The notes under the pieces: model-generated
Told to the model about the DNA's origin: nothing
Databases searched by the model: none
Seen by the model: only the letters and a program-made list of their open reading frames with translations
From: Niabella sp.
GTDB taxonomy: Bacteria > Bacteroidota > Bacteroidia > Chitinophagales > Chitinophagaceae
Direction: 5' to 3'
DNA: 64,000 nucleotides
Assembly (NCBI RefSeq): GCF_030150205.1
Contig: NZ_JASLGT010000005.1
Span: 62,001 to 126,000 of the forward strand
Shown: in pieces, positions 10,501 through 16,897 of the stretch
How positions within the stretch are numbered: position 1 is the stretch's first letter
How the letters are laid out: every line of letters begins with the position of its first letter
Position numbers and translations under genes: made by a program

Positions 10501-10940
10501 AACGCTCCCTGTACCCGGTGATGAATGGAGATGCTGCATATGTAACCAGCCTGTGGACAACCTCAAACCCCACCAATAGTTTTCCATCGGCAGAGGCAAG
10601 CCGGGGCAGCTGGAGTAATGCCGCAAACTCCTTTTTTGTAGAGAACGGTGCTTATTTCAGGATCCAGAACATTCAGCTGGGGTACAATTTTGAAGTAGGC
10701 AAATCGGAGAACCCTGTACGTATGCGTGTATATGCTACTGCAGACAGGCCTTTAATCTTTACAAGGTATAGTGGATTTACTCCGGAAATAACCGCTCCCA
10801 AGCCTTCAGCACTAAGAAATACATCTACCGTTGCTCCGGGCCTGCCCGCATCAGGAGACAATCTTGCCAATACAGGGTATGACAACAATGTATACCCGGT
10901 TGCTGCTGTGTACAGCCTTGGGGTAAGAGTTAATTTTTAA
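7509..10940 (+). CDS. SusC/RagA-family TonB-linked outer-membrane protein with STN domain
   Basis: A 1143-residue outer-membrane importer of oligosaccharides. After an N-terminal export signal (about 1-42) comes an STN domain (about 47-100) that talks to FecR, a carboxypeptidase-D regulatory-like domain (about 122-200), a TonB-box-like segment DQVVVIGYG, and a plug (about 215-325). The plug carries the SusC signature around RGVGSSMNENPLYVVDGM. A 22-strand-type barrel follows, ending in Phe (GVRVNF). The STN domain and the upstream ECF/FecR pair mean expression is probably autoregulated by ligand. It is followed 19 nt later by its SusD partner. Confidence 0.96.
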   Translation: MRRLKQGLFPLFTKKVFLAMKLTVLFLLFFTLNIHANGFGQQRISLKVKKTALAEVLRTIEEQTAYRFLYNNDLPALKSKVTLNAKEATIEEILPVLLFYTDMTFRQMENNLIVIREDPSAKKALTITGKVTDSSGAPLSGVSVQVKGTTIGTITNADGAFTLSVPDANSTLVFSMVGYDAQEYPLNGAAQVTISLKASQQIMDQVVVIGYGTATKRDLTAPITSVNTEELAKRTTSNVMGALQGAAPGVQIVTSGAPGASPTVRIRGVGSSMNENPLYVVDGMLLTNIDFLNPNDIADMSVLKDASAAAIYGVRAANGVVIITTKKGKLNMKTRVTYNGYVGLQVPTNVLKMADARQYAAMQYSVGNPGDSALVNQALTKYGGTAANPTTNTDWYDQILRKQAIMHSSSIDLAGGSEKVTYSLGLSYLNQDGILNAKNSYNRYNIRTQMEVKAFPWLKVGFTAYYNNSTNYTPNNAAFTNAYYASPLYPVYDSSNKAANPTKFASPTQIGYNNGVYVNPVAAAHYYYNRIKGFQILPTLYAEANIIGNKLIFRTQLSQRYESDQTINYYPQYYVDNFQKRDLSQLTSVQDRYTDLVLDNLLTYKDGKNGHHWTVLLGQSARDERWRQTWVMANGVPNVEEYWYATQGTRYQTGYNEDGTRNTGLSYFARASYDYQNKYLLTATFRADGSSKYQTKWGYFPSVGLGWVLTQENFLKNQNAFSLLKLRGSWGKLGNDGVRPNPGYPVASVGNDFSGIFGSYGSGNGTFIPGYNVNPFFTQTRWEVVEEWDAGLDFTALNNKLDGSVDWYRRVTHDMAFDRPVANFNSVSEYGNWASVLNTGWELALNWKDKVGDFNYNIGGNISTLKNRVLEITGIAGGIRTGRQEFPTRIQVGQPINYFYGYEMTGVYQSQAEINADPVASAYNKQNPASPIKPGFLKFKDQNGDGLIDPVNDRVNLGNYLPKITYGLNIGLGYKKFDLSIAAQGVGGNKILNFNRAQRSLYPVMNGDAAYVTSLWTTSNPTNSFPSAEASRGSWSNAANSFFVENGAYFRIQNIQLGYNFEVGKSENPVRMRVYATADRPLIFTRYSGFTPEITAPKPSALRNTSTVAPGLPASGDNLANTGYDNNVYPVAAVYSLGVRVNF

Positions 10941-10959
10941 CCAATTAAAGTTTTGAAGC

Positions 10960-12498
10960 ATGAAAGCGATTAATAAATATATAATTGGAATTATTGGTGC
11001 GTTATTGATATTAACCGGTTGTTCCAAGTTCCTGGACCGGCCTACAGAAAACCAGCAGGATGCACAACTGTTGGATTATACCCAACTGGGAAATATGTAC
11101 CAGCCGGTATCCGGTCTTTACCGGTTAGCTGGTGGCAATAATCCCGGCCTGATACACTGGGTCGATTTAGGAATAAGGGCCGTGCGTGGAGATGATTTTA
11201 CAAAGGGAAGTACCCCGCAGGATCAGGCAGGCCTTTCAGATATTAAAAATTTTAGCCTGGGTGCCGTGCAAAGTTTTTTTGGCCTGGAAAATAGCTGGAA
11301 TGACTATTTCGGGCTGATCATGAAATGCAACCAGGCGTTGACAGAATTGGACAAATTTGGGGCAAATATCCCCTCCGGGGATGCCACCAATCAAAAGCTT
11401 TACAATCAATACAAAGGAGAAGTTCGGTTTATAAGAGCGTTTACATTACTGGTTGCTTCCCGGGTATTTGGCAATGTGCCCATTATTACGGATAATAGTA
11501 CGGTTGGGTCAGTACCCCGCAGCTCTATTGCAGATGCGCGCAATTTTATAATGTCTGAAATGGATTACTGTATTGCGAACCTGGAGGATGCTGTTCCCAA
11601 TAAGTCTATACATGTAGGAGCCGTTACAAAATATTCTGCATTACTTTTAAAGGCAAAAGCTGCAGCGGATTTGGCGGGTAATGATAACGGAAACGCCAAT
11701 TGGGATATTGTAATATCCACTACCGATCAAATTATCAATAGTGGTAAATGCACCCTGTTCCCCGATTTTTATAACCTGTTTAAAATACCGGGTAAACTGT
11801 GCGATGAATCTCTTTTTGAGCTGCAATACTCTGATTTTGGAACGGGAAGCGGAACATCTGTCAGTCCCGATCAGTTCTTTGCATTCCAGGGACCCGGGGG
11901 AGACCAGAAAGGAAGTCCTATTTCCGGATGGGGATTTATACCGCCTACAAATATCATTGCAGATTTTTTAAAAAGCAGAAACGATTCTGTGCGGATAAAA
12001 ACAACCCTGCTTAATTGCGGAAACCCAGCATTGGTCAATACTTCAGGTTTTTTAAATTCGTCTTCCACTACACCCAGCGGGGATGTTGTTTATGGTAACA
12101 CCAATAACCAGATTTATTTTAACGGGAAAGCGTACCTGCCTGTTAATCAAATGACCTCGGGAAGAACAAGTTATGGATCTAACAACAATGTTCGTGTATT
12201 GCGCTATGCAGATGCCTTGCTGTTAAATGCAGAAGCCAAAGTGCGAAAAGGGCAAAACGGAGACGCCACTTTTAATTTGGTAAGAGTTAGGGCAAAATTA
12301 AGCCCGATTACAGGAGTAACGCTTACTCAGGTGTTAGATGAGCGTCGTGCAGAATTTGCCTGCGAATGGTGGGGAGAGCGATACAACGACCTGATGCGAA
12401 CCGGCCAGGCCGCAACCGCATTGCCCGGCTTTACACAAAATAATGCATACCTGCCGGTTCCGCAATCTCAGATTGATCTGAACCCTAATTTAAAATAA
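10960..12498 (+). CDS. SusD/RagB-family surface glycan-binding lipoprotein
   Basis: SusD homologues cap the SusC barrel outside the cell and bind the glycan. This one (512 aa) has a lipoprotein signal ending LTGCSKFLDRP, with Cys at about residue 21. An alpha-helical TPR-like body follows (KGEVRFIRAFTLLVASRVFG is the typical helix), and the conserved C-terminal part includes VRVLRYADALLLNAEAKVRK and LDERRAEFACEWWGERYNDL. It pairs with the preceding SusC. A strong hairpin just downstream ends the operon. Confidence 0.95.
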   Translation: MKAINKYIIGIIGALLILTGCSKFLDRPTENQQDAQLLDYTQLGNMYQPVSGLYRLAGGNNPGLIHWVDLGIRAVRGDDFTKGSTPQDQAGLSDIKNFSLGAVQSFFGLENSWNDYFGLIMKCNQALTELDKFGANIPSGDATNQKLYNQYKGEVRFIRAFTLLVASRVFGNVPIITDNSTVGSVPRSSIADARNFIMSEMDYCIANLEDAVPNKSIHVGAVTKYSALLLKAKAAADLAGNDNGNANWDIVISTTDQIINSGKCTLFPDFYNLFKIPGKLCDESLFELQYSDFGTGSGTSVSPDQFFAFQGPGGDQKGSPISGWGFIPPTNIIADFLKSRNDSVRIKTTLLNCGNPALVNTSGFLNSSSTTPSGDVVYGNTNNQIYFNGKAYLPVNQMTSGRTSYGSNNNVRVLRYADALLLNAEAKVRKGQNGDATFNLVRVRAKLSPITGVTLTQVLDERRAEFACEWWGERYNDLMRTGQAATALPGFTQNNAYLPVPQSQIDLNPNLK

Positions 12499-12500
12499 AT

Positions 12501-12546
12501 AAAATACAGACCGGAGTCGTGCATTACTGCTCCAGGTCTGTATTTT
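12501..12546 (+). terminator. Hairpin terminator after SusD
   Basis: AAAATACAGACC (12501-12512) pairs perfectly with GGTCTGTATTTT (12535-12546). The stem continues as GGAG/CTCC after a one-base bulge. The A-rich left arm and T-rich right arm allow intrinsic termination in both directions. It lies 2 nt after the SusD stop codon and separates the SusCD operon from the toxin-antitoxin pair. Confidence 0.75.
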
Positions 12547-12645
12547 AGCCTTTCCTGAATTTATAGTGGCGGGCATAACATTTTTCTATTGCCCCAACGG
12601 TTTATCGATATCATTCAGGGAACAGACGGCATGTGCTTTTAAAAA

Positions 12646-12903
12646 TTACTTCCTGTAATGAAAGCGGCAGGAATGTATGAGAAGCTGCCCCTCATTGATT
12701 TTATAAACAAGACGATGTTCTTCTGTGATACGGCGACTCCAGTAACCCTTAAAGTCTCCCTTTAACGGTTCTGGTTTACCGATACCTGTAAAAGGATGCC
12801 GGTTGATTGCTTCAATCAGTTCTAATATCCGGATAGCAACTTTCCTGTCTTCAGCAATCCAATGGTGTAGGTGTTCCATAGCGGTTAGCGAAAAACTAAT
12901 CAT
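12646..12903 (-). CDS. yoeB: Toxin YoeB, ribosome-dependent mRNA endonuclease
   Basis: An 85-aa Txe/YoeB toxin that cleaves mRNA in the ribosomal A site. The length matches the E. coli protein (84 aa). The catalytic set is in register: Glu45 (GKPEPLKG), Arg64 (EEHRLVY) and His82-Tyr83 near the C terminus (CRFHYRK), corresponding to Glu46, Arg65 and His83-Tyr84. Its start overlaps the antitoxin stop by 8 nt, so the two are translationally coupled. The pair sits between a SusCD operon and a GH30 gene on the opposite strand, like an inserted cassette. Confidence 0.95.
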   Translation of the reverse strand: MISFSLTAMEHLHHWIAEDRKVAIRILELIEAINRHPFTGIGKPEPLKGDFKGYWSRRITEEHRLVYKINEGQLLIHSCRFHYRK

Positions 12904-13165
12904 TGATCATGTTTTTAAGATCTTTTAAGGTGTGTGTTGTTGTGTTACCGTTTTCAATTTCCTTTTTGGCTTTATACATCATCGCCTTATTGGCATCAGT
13001 GCTGGTGAGGTATTCCGTTTCATCATAGCTGTTAAAATCATCCAAAGAGATCACCACCACGGTTTTACCACTGCCGGTTACGATTAGTGTATCATTATTA
13101 TCATATACATTGTCAATGTAGGATTTAAGATTTTTTCTGAATTCAGAAATATTGGCTACTAACAT
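12896..13165 (-). CDS. yefM: Antitoxin YefM (Phd/YefM family)
   Basis: An 89-aa antitoxin whose N-terminal part binds operator DNA and whose C-terminal tail neutralises YoeB. The family pattern is visible: MLVANISEFRKNLKSYIDNV at the N terminus, then LIVTGSGKTVVVISLDDFNS, and an acidic flexible tail. It is first in the two-gene operon. The palindromic TGTACA-containing region directly upstream overlaps a plausible -7 box, consistent with autorepression. Confidence 0.95.
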   Translation of the reverse strand: MLVANISEFRKNLKSYIDNVYDNNDTLIVTGSGKTVVVISLDDFNSYDETEYLTSTDANKAMMYKAKKEIENGNTTTHTLKDLKNMIND

Positions 13166-13195
13166 GGTACAAAAATTTGTACAAAATTATGTACT
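13166..13195 (-). promoter_or_regulatory. Probable YefM-YoeB operator overlapping the -7 box
   Basis: GTACAAA (13167-13173) and TTTGTAC (13176-13182) form an inverted repeat, and the word TGTACA occurs at 13178-13183 with a partial copy, TGTACT, at 13190-13195. The E. coli YefM operator is built on TGTACA hexamers, so the motif seems conserved. On the minus strand TAATTTTG (13182-13189) fits the Bacteroidetes -7 box, so a bound antitoxin would block its own promoter. Confidence 0.6.
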
Positions 13196-13215
13196 TTTTT
13201 TTATTAAAATTGTGG

Positions 13216-14655
13216 ATGAAAAAGAAAATCGTCTGCTATTGTTGTATCCTGCTGGCACTTACAGGCTTCGGTGCACAATGTAATAAAAATGGAAACCCGG
13301 GCGCAAAGCGGACGCATGCTTCGGTTGGGCATGCAGCAATCTGGTTAACAAAAGCAGATCAAACCGTTTTGCTCAAAAAGCAGACGGGGAAAGAGATCCG
13401 CTTCGGAACAGAACAAAATGCCTGGCCTTACCTGGATGTAGATGAACGTACCGCATATCAAACCGTCGACGGGTTTGGATATACCCTCACCGGGGGCAGT
13501 GCACAGCTCATTCATCAAATGGATGCGGCTTCCAAAAAGAACCTGCTTAAAGAGCTGTTTGCAAAAGATACCCGCTCCATAGCGGTTAGTTATCTTCGCA
13601 TCAGTATGGGCGCTTCCGACCTGGATGCATCAGTTTTTAGTTATAACGATCTGCCGGAGGGACAAACCGATGTGACGCAATCAAAATTCAGTTTAACTCC
13701 CGACAAAAACGCGCTGATACCCGTACTGAAAGCGATCCTTGCCCTTAACCCATCCATAAAGATCATCGCAACACCCTGGAGCGCACCGGTATGGATGAAG
13801 GATAATCACCAAAGCAAGGGCGGGAAACTGAAGCCGGAATATTATGAAGCCTACGCCACTTATTTTGTAAAATACATCCAGGCGATGAAGGCCGAAGGAA
13901 TTTCAATTGATGCCATTACGCCGCAGAACGAACCGCTACATCCCGGTAATAATCCCAGCATGCATATGACTGCAGAGGAGCAGCGGGACTTTATAAAAAA
14001 TAGCCTGGGGCCGGCATTCAGGGCAGCAGGATTAAGCACAAAGATTGTGATATACGATCATAATCTCGACCGGCCAGATTATCCGGCCATCATTTATAAA
14101 GATGCGGAAGCTGCTAAATATGTAGATGGTGCGGCCTTTCATCTTTATGCAGGACCTGTGGAGGCGATGGGCCGATTGCACCGGGAGTTCCCCCAAAAAA
14201 ATCTTTATTTCACGGAACAATGGACCGGGTCAAAAGGCAATTTTGATGGCGATCTGCAATGGCATATAAAAAATGTAATCATCGGCACGATGCGTAACTG
14301 GAGCAAAACAGCATTGGAATGGAACCTGGCCAATGATCCCTCGTACGGGCCGCATACACCGGGAGGCTGTACGCAATGCAAGGGGGCGCTCACCATCAAC
14401 GGTTCATCCGTTTCCCGGAATGTTGCATACTATATCATTGCACATGCCTCCAAATTTGTACCTCCGGGTTCCGTAAGAATTGAAAGCAGTGCGGAAGGTG
14501 GGGTGCCCAATATAGCGTTCTTAAGGCCAGACGGGAAAAAGGCATTGATCGCGTTAAACGAAGCCGGTGCACCGTATACTGTTAATATCCGCTATAAAAA
14601 TACATGGGCACCTGTAACAATTCCCGGGAAATCGGTTATTACGATGGTTTGGTAA
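13216..14655 (+). CDS. Glycoside hydrolase family 30 glucanase, exported
   Basis: A retaining GH30 enzyme of 479 aa; close relatives include beta-1,6-glucanases and glucosylceramidases. A hydrophobic N terminus ends at GFGAQC, with Cys22 a possible but non-ideal lipidation site. The catalytic domain begins at about residue 80 (DGFGYTLTGGSAQLI). The acid/base is Glu239 (TPQNEPLHPGN) and the nucleophile is Glu334 (YFTEQWTG), both in standard GH30 contexts. A C-terminal beta-domain ends the protein. The ATG at 13216 was chosen because the signal starts there (MKKKIVCYCC); an upstream ATG at 13189 would lie inside the yefM operator. It is cut off from SusCD by the toxin module but probably belongs to the glucan-use genes. 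Exact specificity cannot be read from sequence. Confidence 0.88.
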   Translation: MKKKIVCYCCILLALTGFGAQCNKNGNPGAKRTHASVGHAAIWLTKADQTVLLKKQTGKEIRFGTEQNAWPYLDVDERTAYQTVDGFGYTLTGGSAQLIHQMDAASKKNLLKELFAKDTRSIAVSYLRISMGASDLDASVFSYNDLPEGQTDVTQSKFSLTPDKNALIPVLKAILALNPSIKIIATPWSAPVWMKDNHQSKGGKLKPEYYEAYATYFVKYIQAMKAEGISIDAITPQNEPLHPGNNPSMHMTAEEQRDFIKNSLGPAFRAAGLSTKIVIYDHNLDRPDYPAIIYKDAEAAKYVDGAAFHLYAGPVEAMGRLHREFPQKNLYFTEQWTGSKGNFDGDLQWHIKNVIIGTMRNWSKTALEWNLANDPSYGPHTPGGCTQCKGALTINGSSVSRNVAYYIIAHASKFVPPGSVRIESSAEGGVPNIAFLRPDGKKALIALNEAGAPYTVNIRYKNTWAPVTIPGKSVITMVW

Positions 14656-14668
14656 GGAGAAAGCGCTG

Positions 14669-14761
14669 ATGATAATATCTGCTATCTTAGCATCCCTCTA
14701 TATCCTTTTCGGTTTAGATGGAACCGTAATGAATGCAGGGATTCGCAAGGTGCAAAAATAG
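14669..14761 (+). CDS. Possible 30-aa hydrophobic small protein
   Basis: A 30-codon reading frame beginning MIISAILASLYILFGLDG, preceded 8 nt upstream by AAGGAGA (14654-14660), which overlaps the GH30 stop codon. A strong Shine-Dalgarno sequence is unusual in this window. The hydrophobic N-terminal half could be a membrane segment. It resembles nothing I recognise and may be chance. Confidence 0.2.
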   Translation: MIISAILASLYILFGLDGTVMNAGIRKVQK

Positions 14762-15044
14762 TCAGACGAATGCTATAGCTCATTGCGTTCTCCTTTCCGG
14801 TAAAAGACTGCGGTGAACAGATGTTGCAGGGTTTAGAAGAATAGCGGTTATAGAACGCTTATTTCATTACCTCCCTTGCGGTAAAAAAATGAACTGCAAT
14901 GAATGCAGCCGGCTCCCAATGTGTTGACGCAACACAAAGAAACGTATTGAACTCCGCTTTATTTATTATTTTGCAGGCTATAGAAATGGATCCGAACCGG
15001 CATTGCCCGGTTTATGAAAACCAGGATGAATTGCTTTAACAGGG
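14762..15044. other. Intergenic region upstream of the second ECF sigma gene
   Basis: No credible gene. The main structure is a perfect 7-bp palindrome, TGTGTTG-ACG-CAACACA (14920-14936), about 110 nt upstream of the sigma gene start. It could be an operator or a transcript hairpin. Confidence 0.3.
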
Positions 15045-15629
15045 ATGCAGAATAATCGTTTACCATATTTGATAGCTGCAATTGCCGAAAATAATGATGA
15101 GCAGGCATTTGATGAGCTTTTCAGGATGTTTTATCCTGCATTGCTATCTTATGCGCAATCCTGCCTGAAAAACAAACCGGTTGCGGAGGAGATCTGTGTG
15201 GATGTAATGTTGAAACTGTGGTCCAACAGGAAAATGCTTGGTACCATCAATAATATTTCCAATTACCTGTATGTTGCAGTAAAGCACGCTGTGATAAGCT
15301 ATATGCGCACGAGCGGGTATCAGCGCGAAAAAGGGAATATTTCCCTGCAGGAAGCGGGAGAGCATCTGCCTTTTGAGTTAAGTAACCAGGAAACAAGAGT
15401 GATCAGCCGGGAAACACTCGATCAGATCAACAAGGCCATTAATGAATTGCCTGACCGGTGCCGGCTTATTTTTAAGCTGATAAAAGAAGACGGGCTTAAA
15501 TATGCAGAAGTGGCCACCCTGCTTGAAATATCCACTAAAACAGTTGAAAATCAGCTGGCTATTGCTATTAAAAAGCTTACGGAATCCTTAAAAGCCGCTT
15601 TCCGGGAACGCCGGAAAAAATCTTCCTGA
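15045..15629 (+). CDS. ECF RNA polymerase sigma factor (FecI-like, SusC-linked)
   Basis: A 194-aa ECF sigma factor heading the glucan locus. Region 2 is in the first 90 residues (DELFRMFYPALLSYAQSCLK, then EEICVDVMLKLWSNRKML). Region 4 is in the last 65 (LPDRCRLIFKLIKEDGLKYA, then EVATLLEISTKTVENQLAIA). It has a clear ATG and is followed by its FecR partner. It would be released on sensing of substrate by the SusC encoded downstream and then drive that operon. Confidence 0.94.
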   Translation: MQNNRLPYLIAAIAENNDEQAFDELFRMFYPALLSYAQSCLKNKPVAEEICVDVMLKLWSNRKMLGTINNISNYLYVAVKHAVISYMRTSGYQREKGNISLQEAGEHLPFELSNQETRVISRETLDQINKAINELPDRCRLIFKLIKEDGLKYAEVATLLEISTKTVENQLAIAIKKLTESLKAAFRERRKKSS

Positions 15630-15695
15630 TTTTTTTTTAAACCTTTGGGGGTTTTATGCAGTGAATTGCGTCCCTATATAAAAGGATCATTTTCT

Positions 15696-16742
15696 GTGCA
15701 ACCGGACCGTCTGGAATATCTCTTAATGCAAAAAGAAGCTGGAGCCATAACGCTTGCAGAGCAGAAAGAATTAACGGAACTTTTAAGAGCAGATGCGGAA
15801 GGCCAGTTCATTGCTGATGGTTTGCACGAAGCATTCAGCAGCAGGATCAGCTATGATCTGGACAAGAAAGAAGTGGAATCGGCGCTTGCACAGTTCCATG
15901 AGCGATTGGCAAAAGAGCCGGCGCTTGCTCCGCTGGCCGGCGGCAGCCGTAAACAATACCGGTTATGGGCCGCGGCGGCCATAGTGCTGCTTGCGCTTGG
16001 AAGTACATTTTTTTTCATGTACAGGAAAACGACTTCCCCAGCGGAATCCTGGTCGGAAAATATTGTTACCACAAAGAAGGGTTCCAAAACAAACCTGGTG
16101 CTTCCGGACGGAACAAAGGTTTGGGTGAATTCGGATTCGAGATTAAGTTATCACAAAGATTATGGCAATATGAACCGGGATGTGTTTCTGAGTGGCGAGG
16201 CCTTCTTTGAAGTAAAGGAAGATAAAGCGCATCCCTTTATTGTACATACCCAAACCCTGGATGTAAAAGTGTTGGGAACCGTTTTCAATGTAAGAGCATA
16301 TGACAACGAGCAACATACGGAAGCGGTCCTGATCAGAGGTTCTGTTGAGGTACAGGTAAAAAACGGCAAAACGGGGAAAATAACCCTGAGTCCGCACGAA
16401 AAAATTGTTGTGCAAAACGAGGACAAACAGGTGAAGAATAAGCCGGTAAAACCATTACCGGAAGTACAGCTTTTTGATGTGCATGTAAGCAGGACCGATT
16501 CCATGGCGGCGGAAACCGAATGGACAAAAAACCGGATTGTTTTCGACCAGGAAAAGCTAGAGCATATCGTTCCCGTTCTGGAGCGATGGTATGATGTGAA
16601 GATTGCTATAAGAAAAAAAACAGATGGCCAGCTTTACAATGGAACCTTTGAAAATGATAAACTGGAAGATGTGCTGGAAGCGTTGCAGCTTATTGGCAAT
16701 TTCCGGTACCGGATCGATAAAAACAATGTAGTCATCTATTAA
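15696..16742 (+). CDS. FecR-family anti-sigma factor
   Basis: Inner-membrane anti-sigma protein, about 348 aa. A sigma-binding N-terminal part is followed by a transmembrane helix (about 89-109, LWAAAAIVLLALGSTFFFMY), a periplasmic FecR domain (LVLPDGTKVWVNSDSRLSYH and SGEAFFEVKEDKAHPFIVHT) and a C-terminal DUF4974 domain ending NFRYRIDKNNVVIY. No ATG lies near the conserved start. I chose the GTG at 15696, which gives (M)QPDRLEYLLMQKEAG and has AAAGGA nine nt upstream; a TTG at 15645 would add 17 unconserved residues. Confidence 0.9.
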   Translation: MQPDRLEYLLMQKEAGAITLAEQKELTELLRADAEGQFIADGLHEAFSSRISYDLDKKEVESALAQFHERLAKEPALAPLAGGSRKQYRLWAAAAIVLLALGSTFFFMYRKTTSPAESWSENIVTTKKGSKTNLVLPDGTKVWVNSDSRLSYHKDYGNMNRDVFLSGEAFFEVKEDKAHPFIVHTQTLDVKVLGTVFNVRAYDNEQHTEAVLIRGSVEVQVKNGKTGKITLSPHEKIVVQNEDKQVKNKPVKPLPEVQLFDVHVSRTDSMAAETEWTKNRIVFDQEKLEHIVPVLERWYDVKIAIRKKTDGQLYNGTFENDKLEDVLEALQLIGNFRYRIDKNNVVIY

Positions 16743-16806
16743 CGAACAATTCTAAAATAACAGCATATATGAAAAGAAAGAAAATGACGTAGCGCTATAA
16801 AACAAG

Positions 16807-16835
16807 AACGGAAAATGCTCGCAACATTTTCCGTT
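16807..16835 (+). terminator. Hairpin between FecR and SusC (second locus)
   Basis: AACGGAAAATG (16807-16817) pairs perfectly with CATTTTCCGTT (16825-16835) around a 7-nt loop. It lies 60-90 nt upstream of the SusC start. There is no downstream T tract. It may separate the regulator transcript from the highly expressed SusC transcript, or stabilise the SusC leader. Confidence 0.5.
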
Positions 16836-16897
16836 ACTAAGAAACAGATACGCTGCTGACAAAGCAGCAAACGCATCACTAATAATTATTGCAATAT

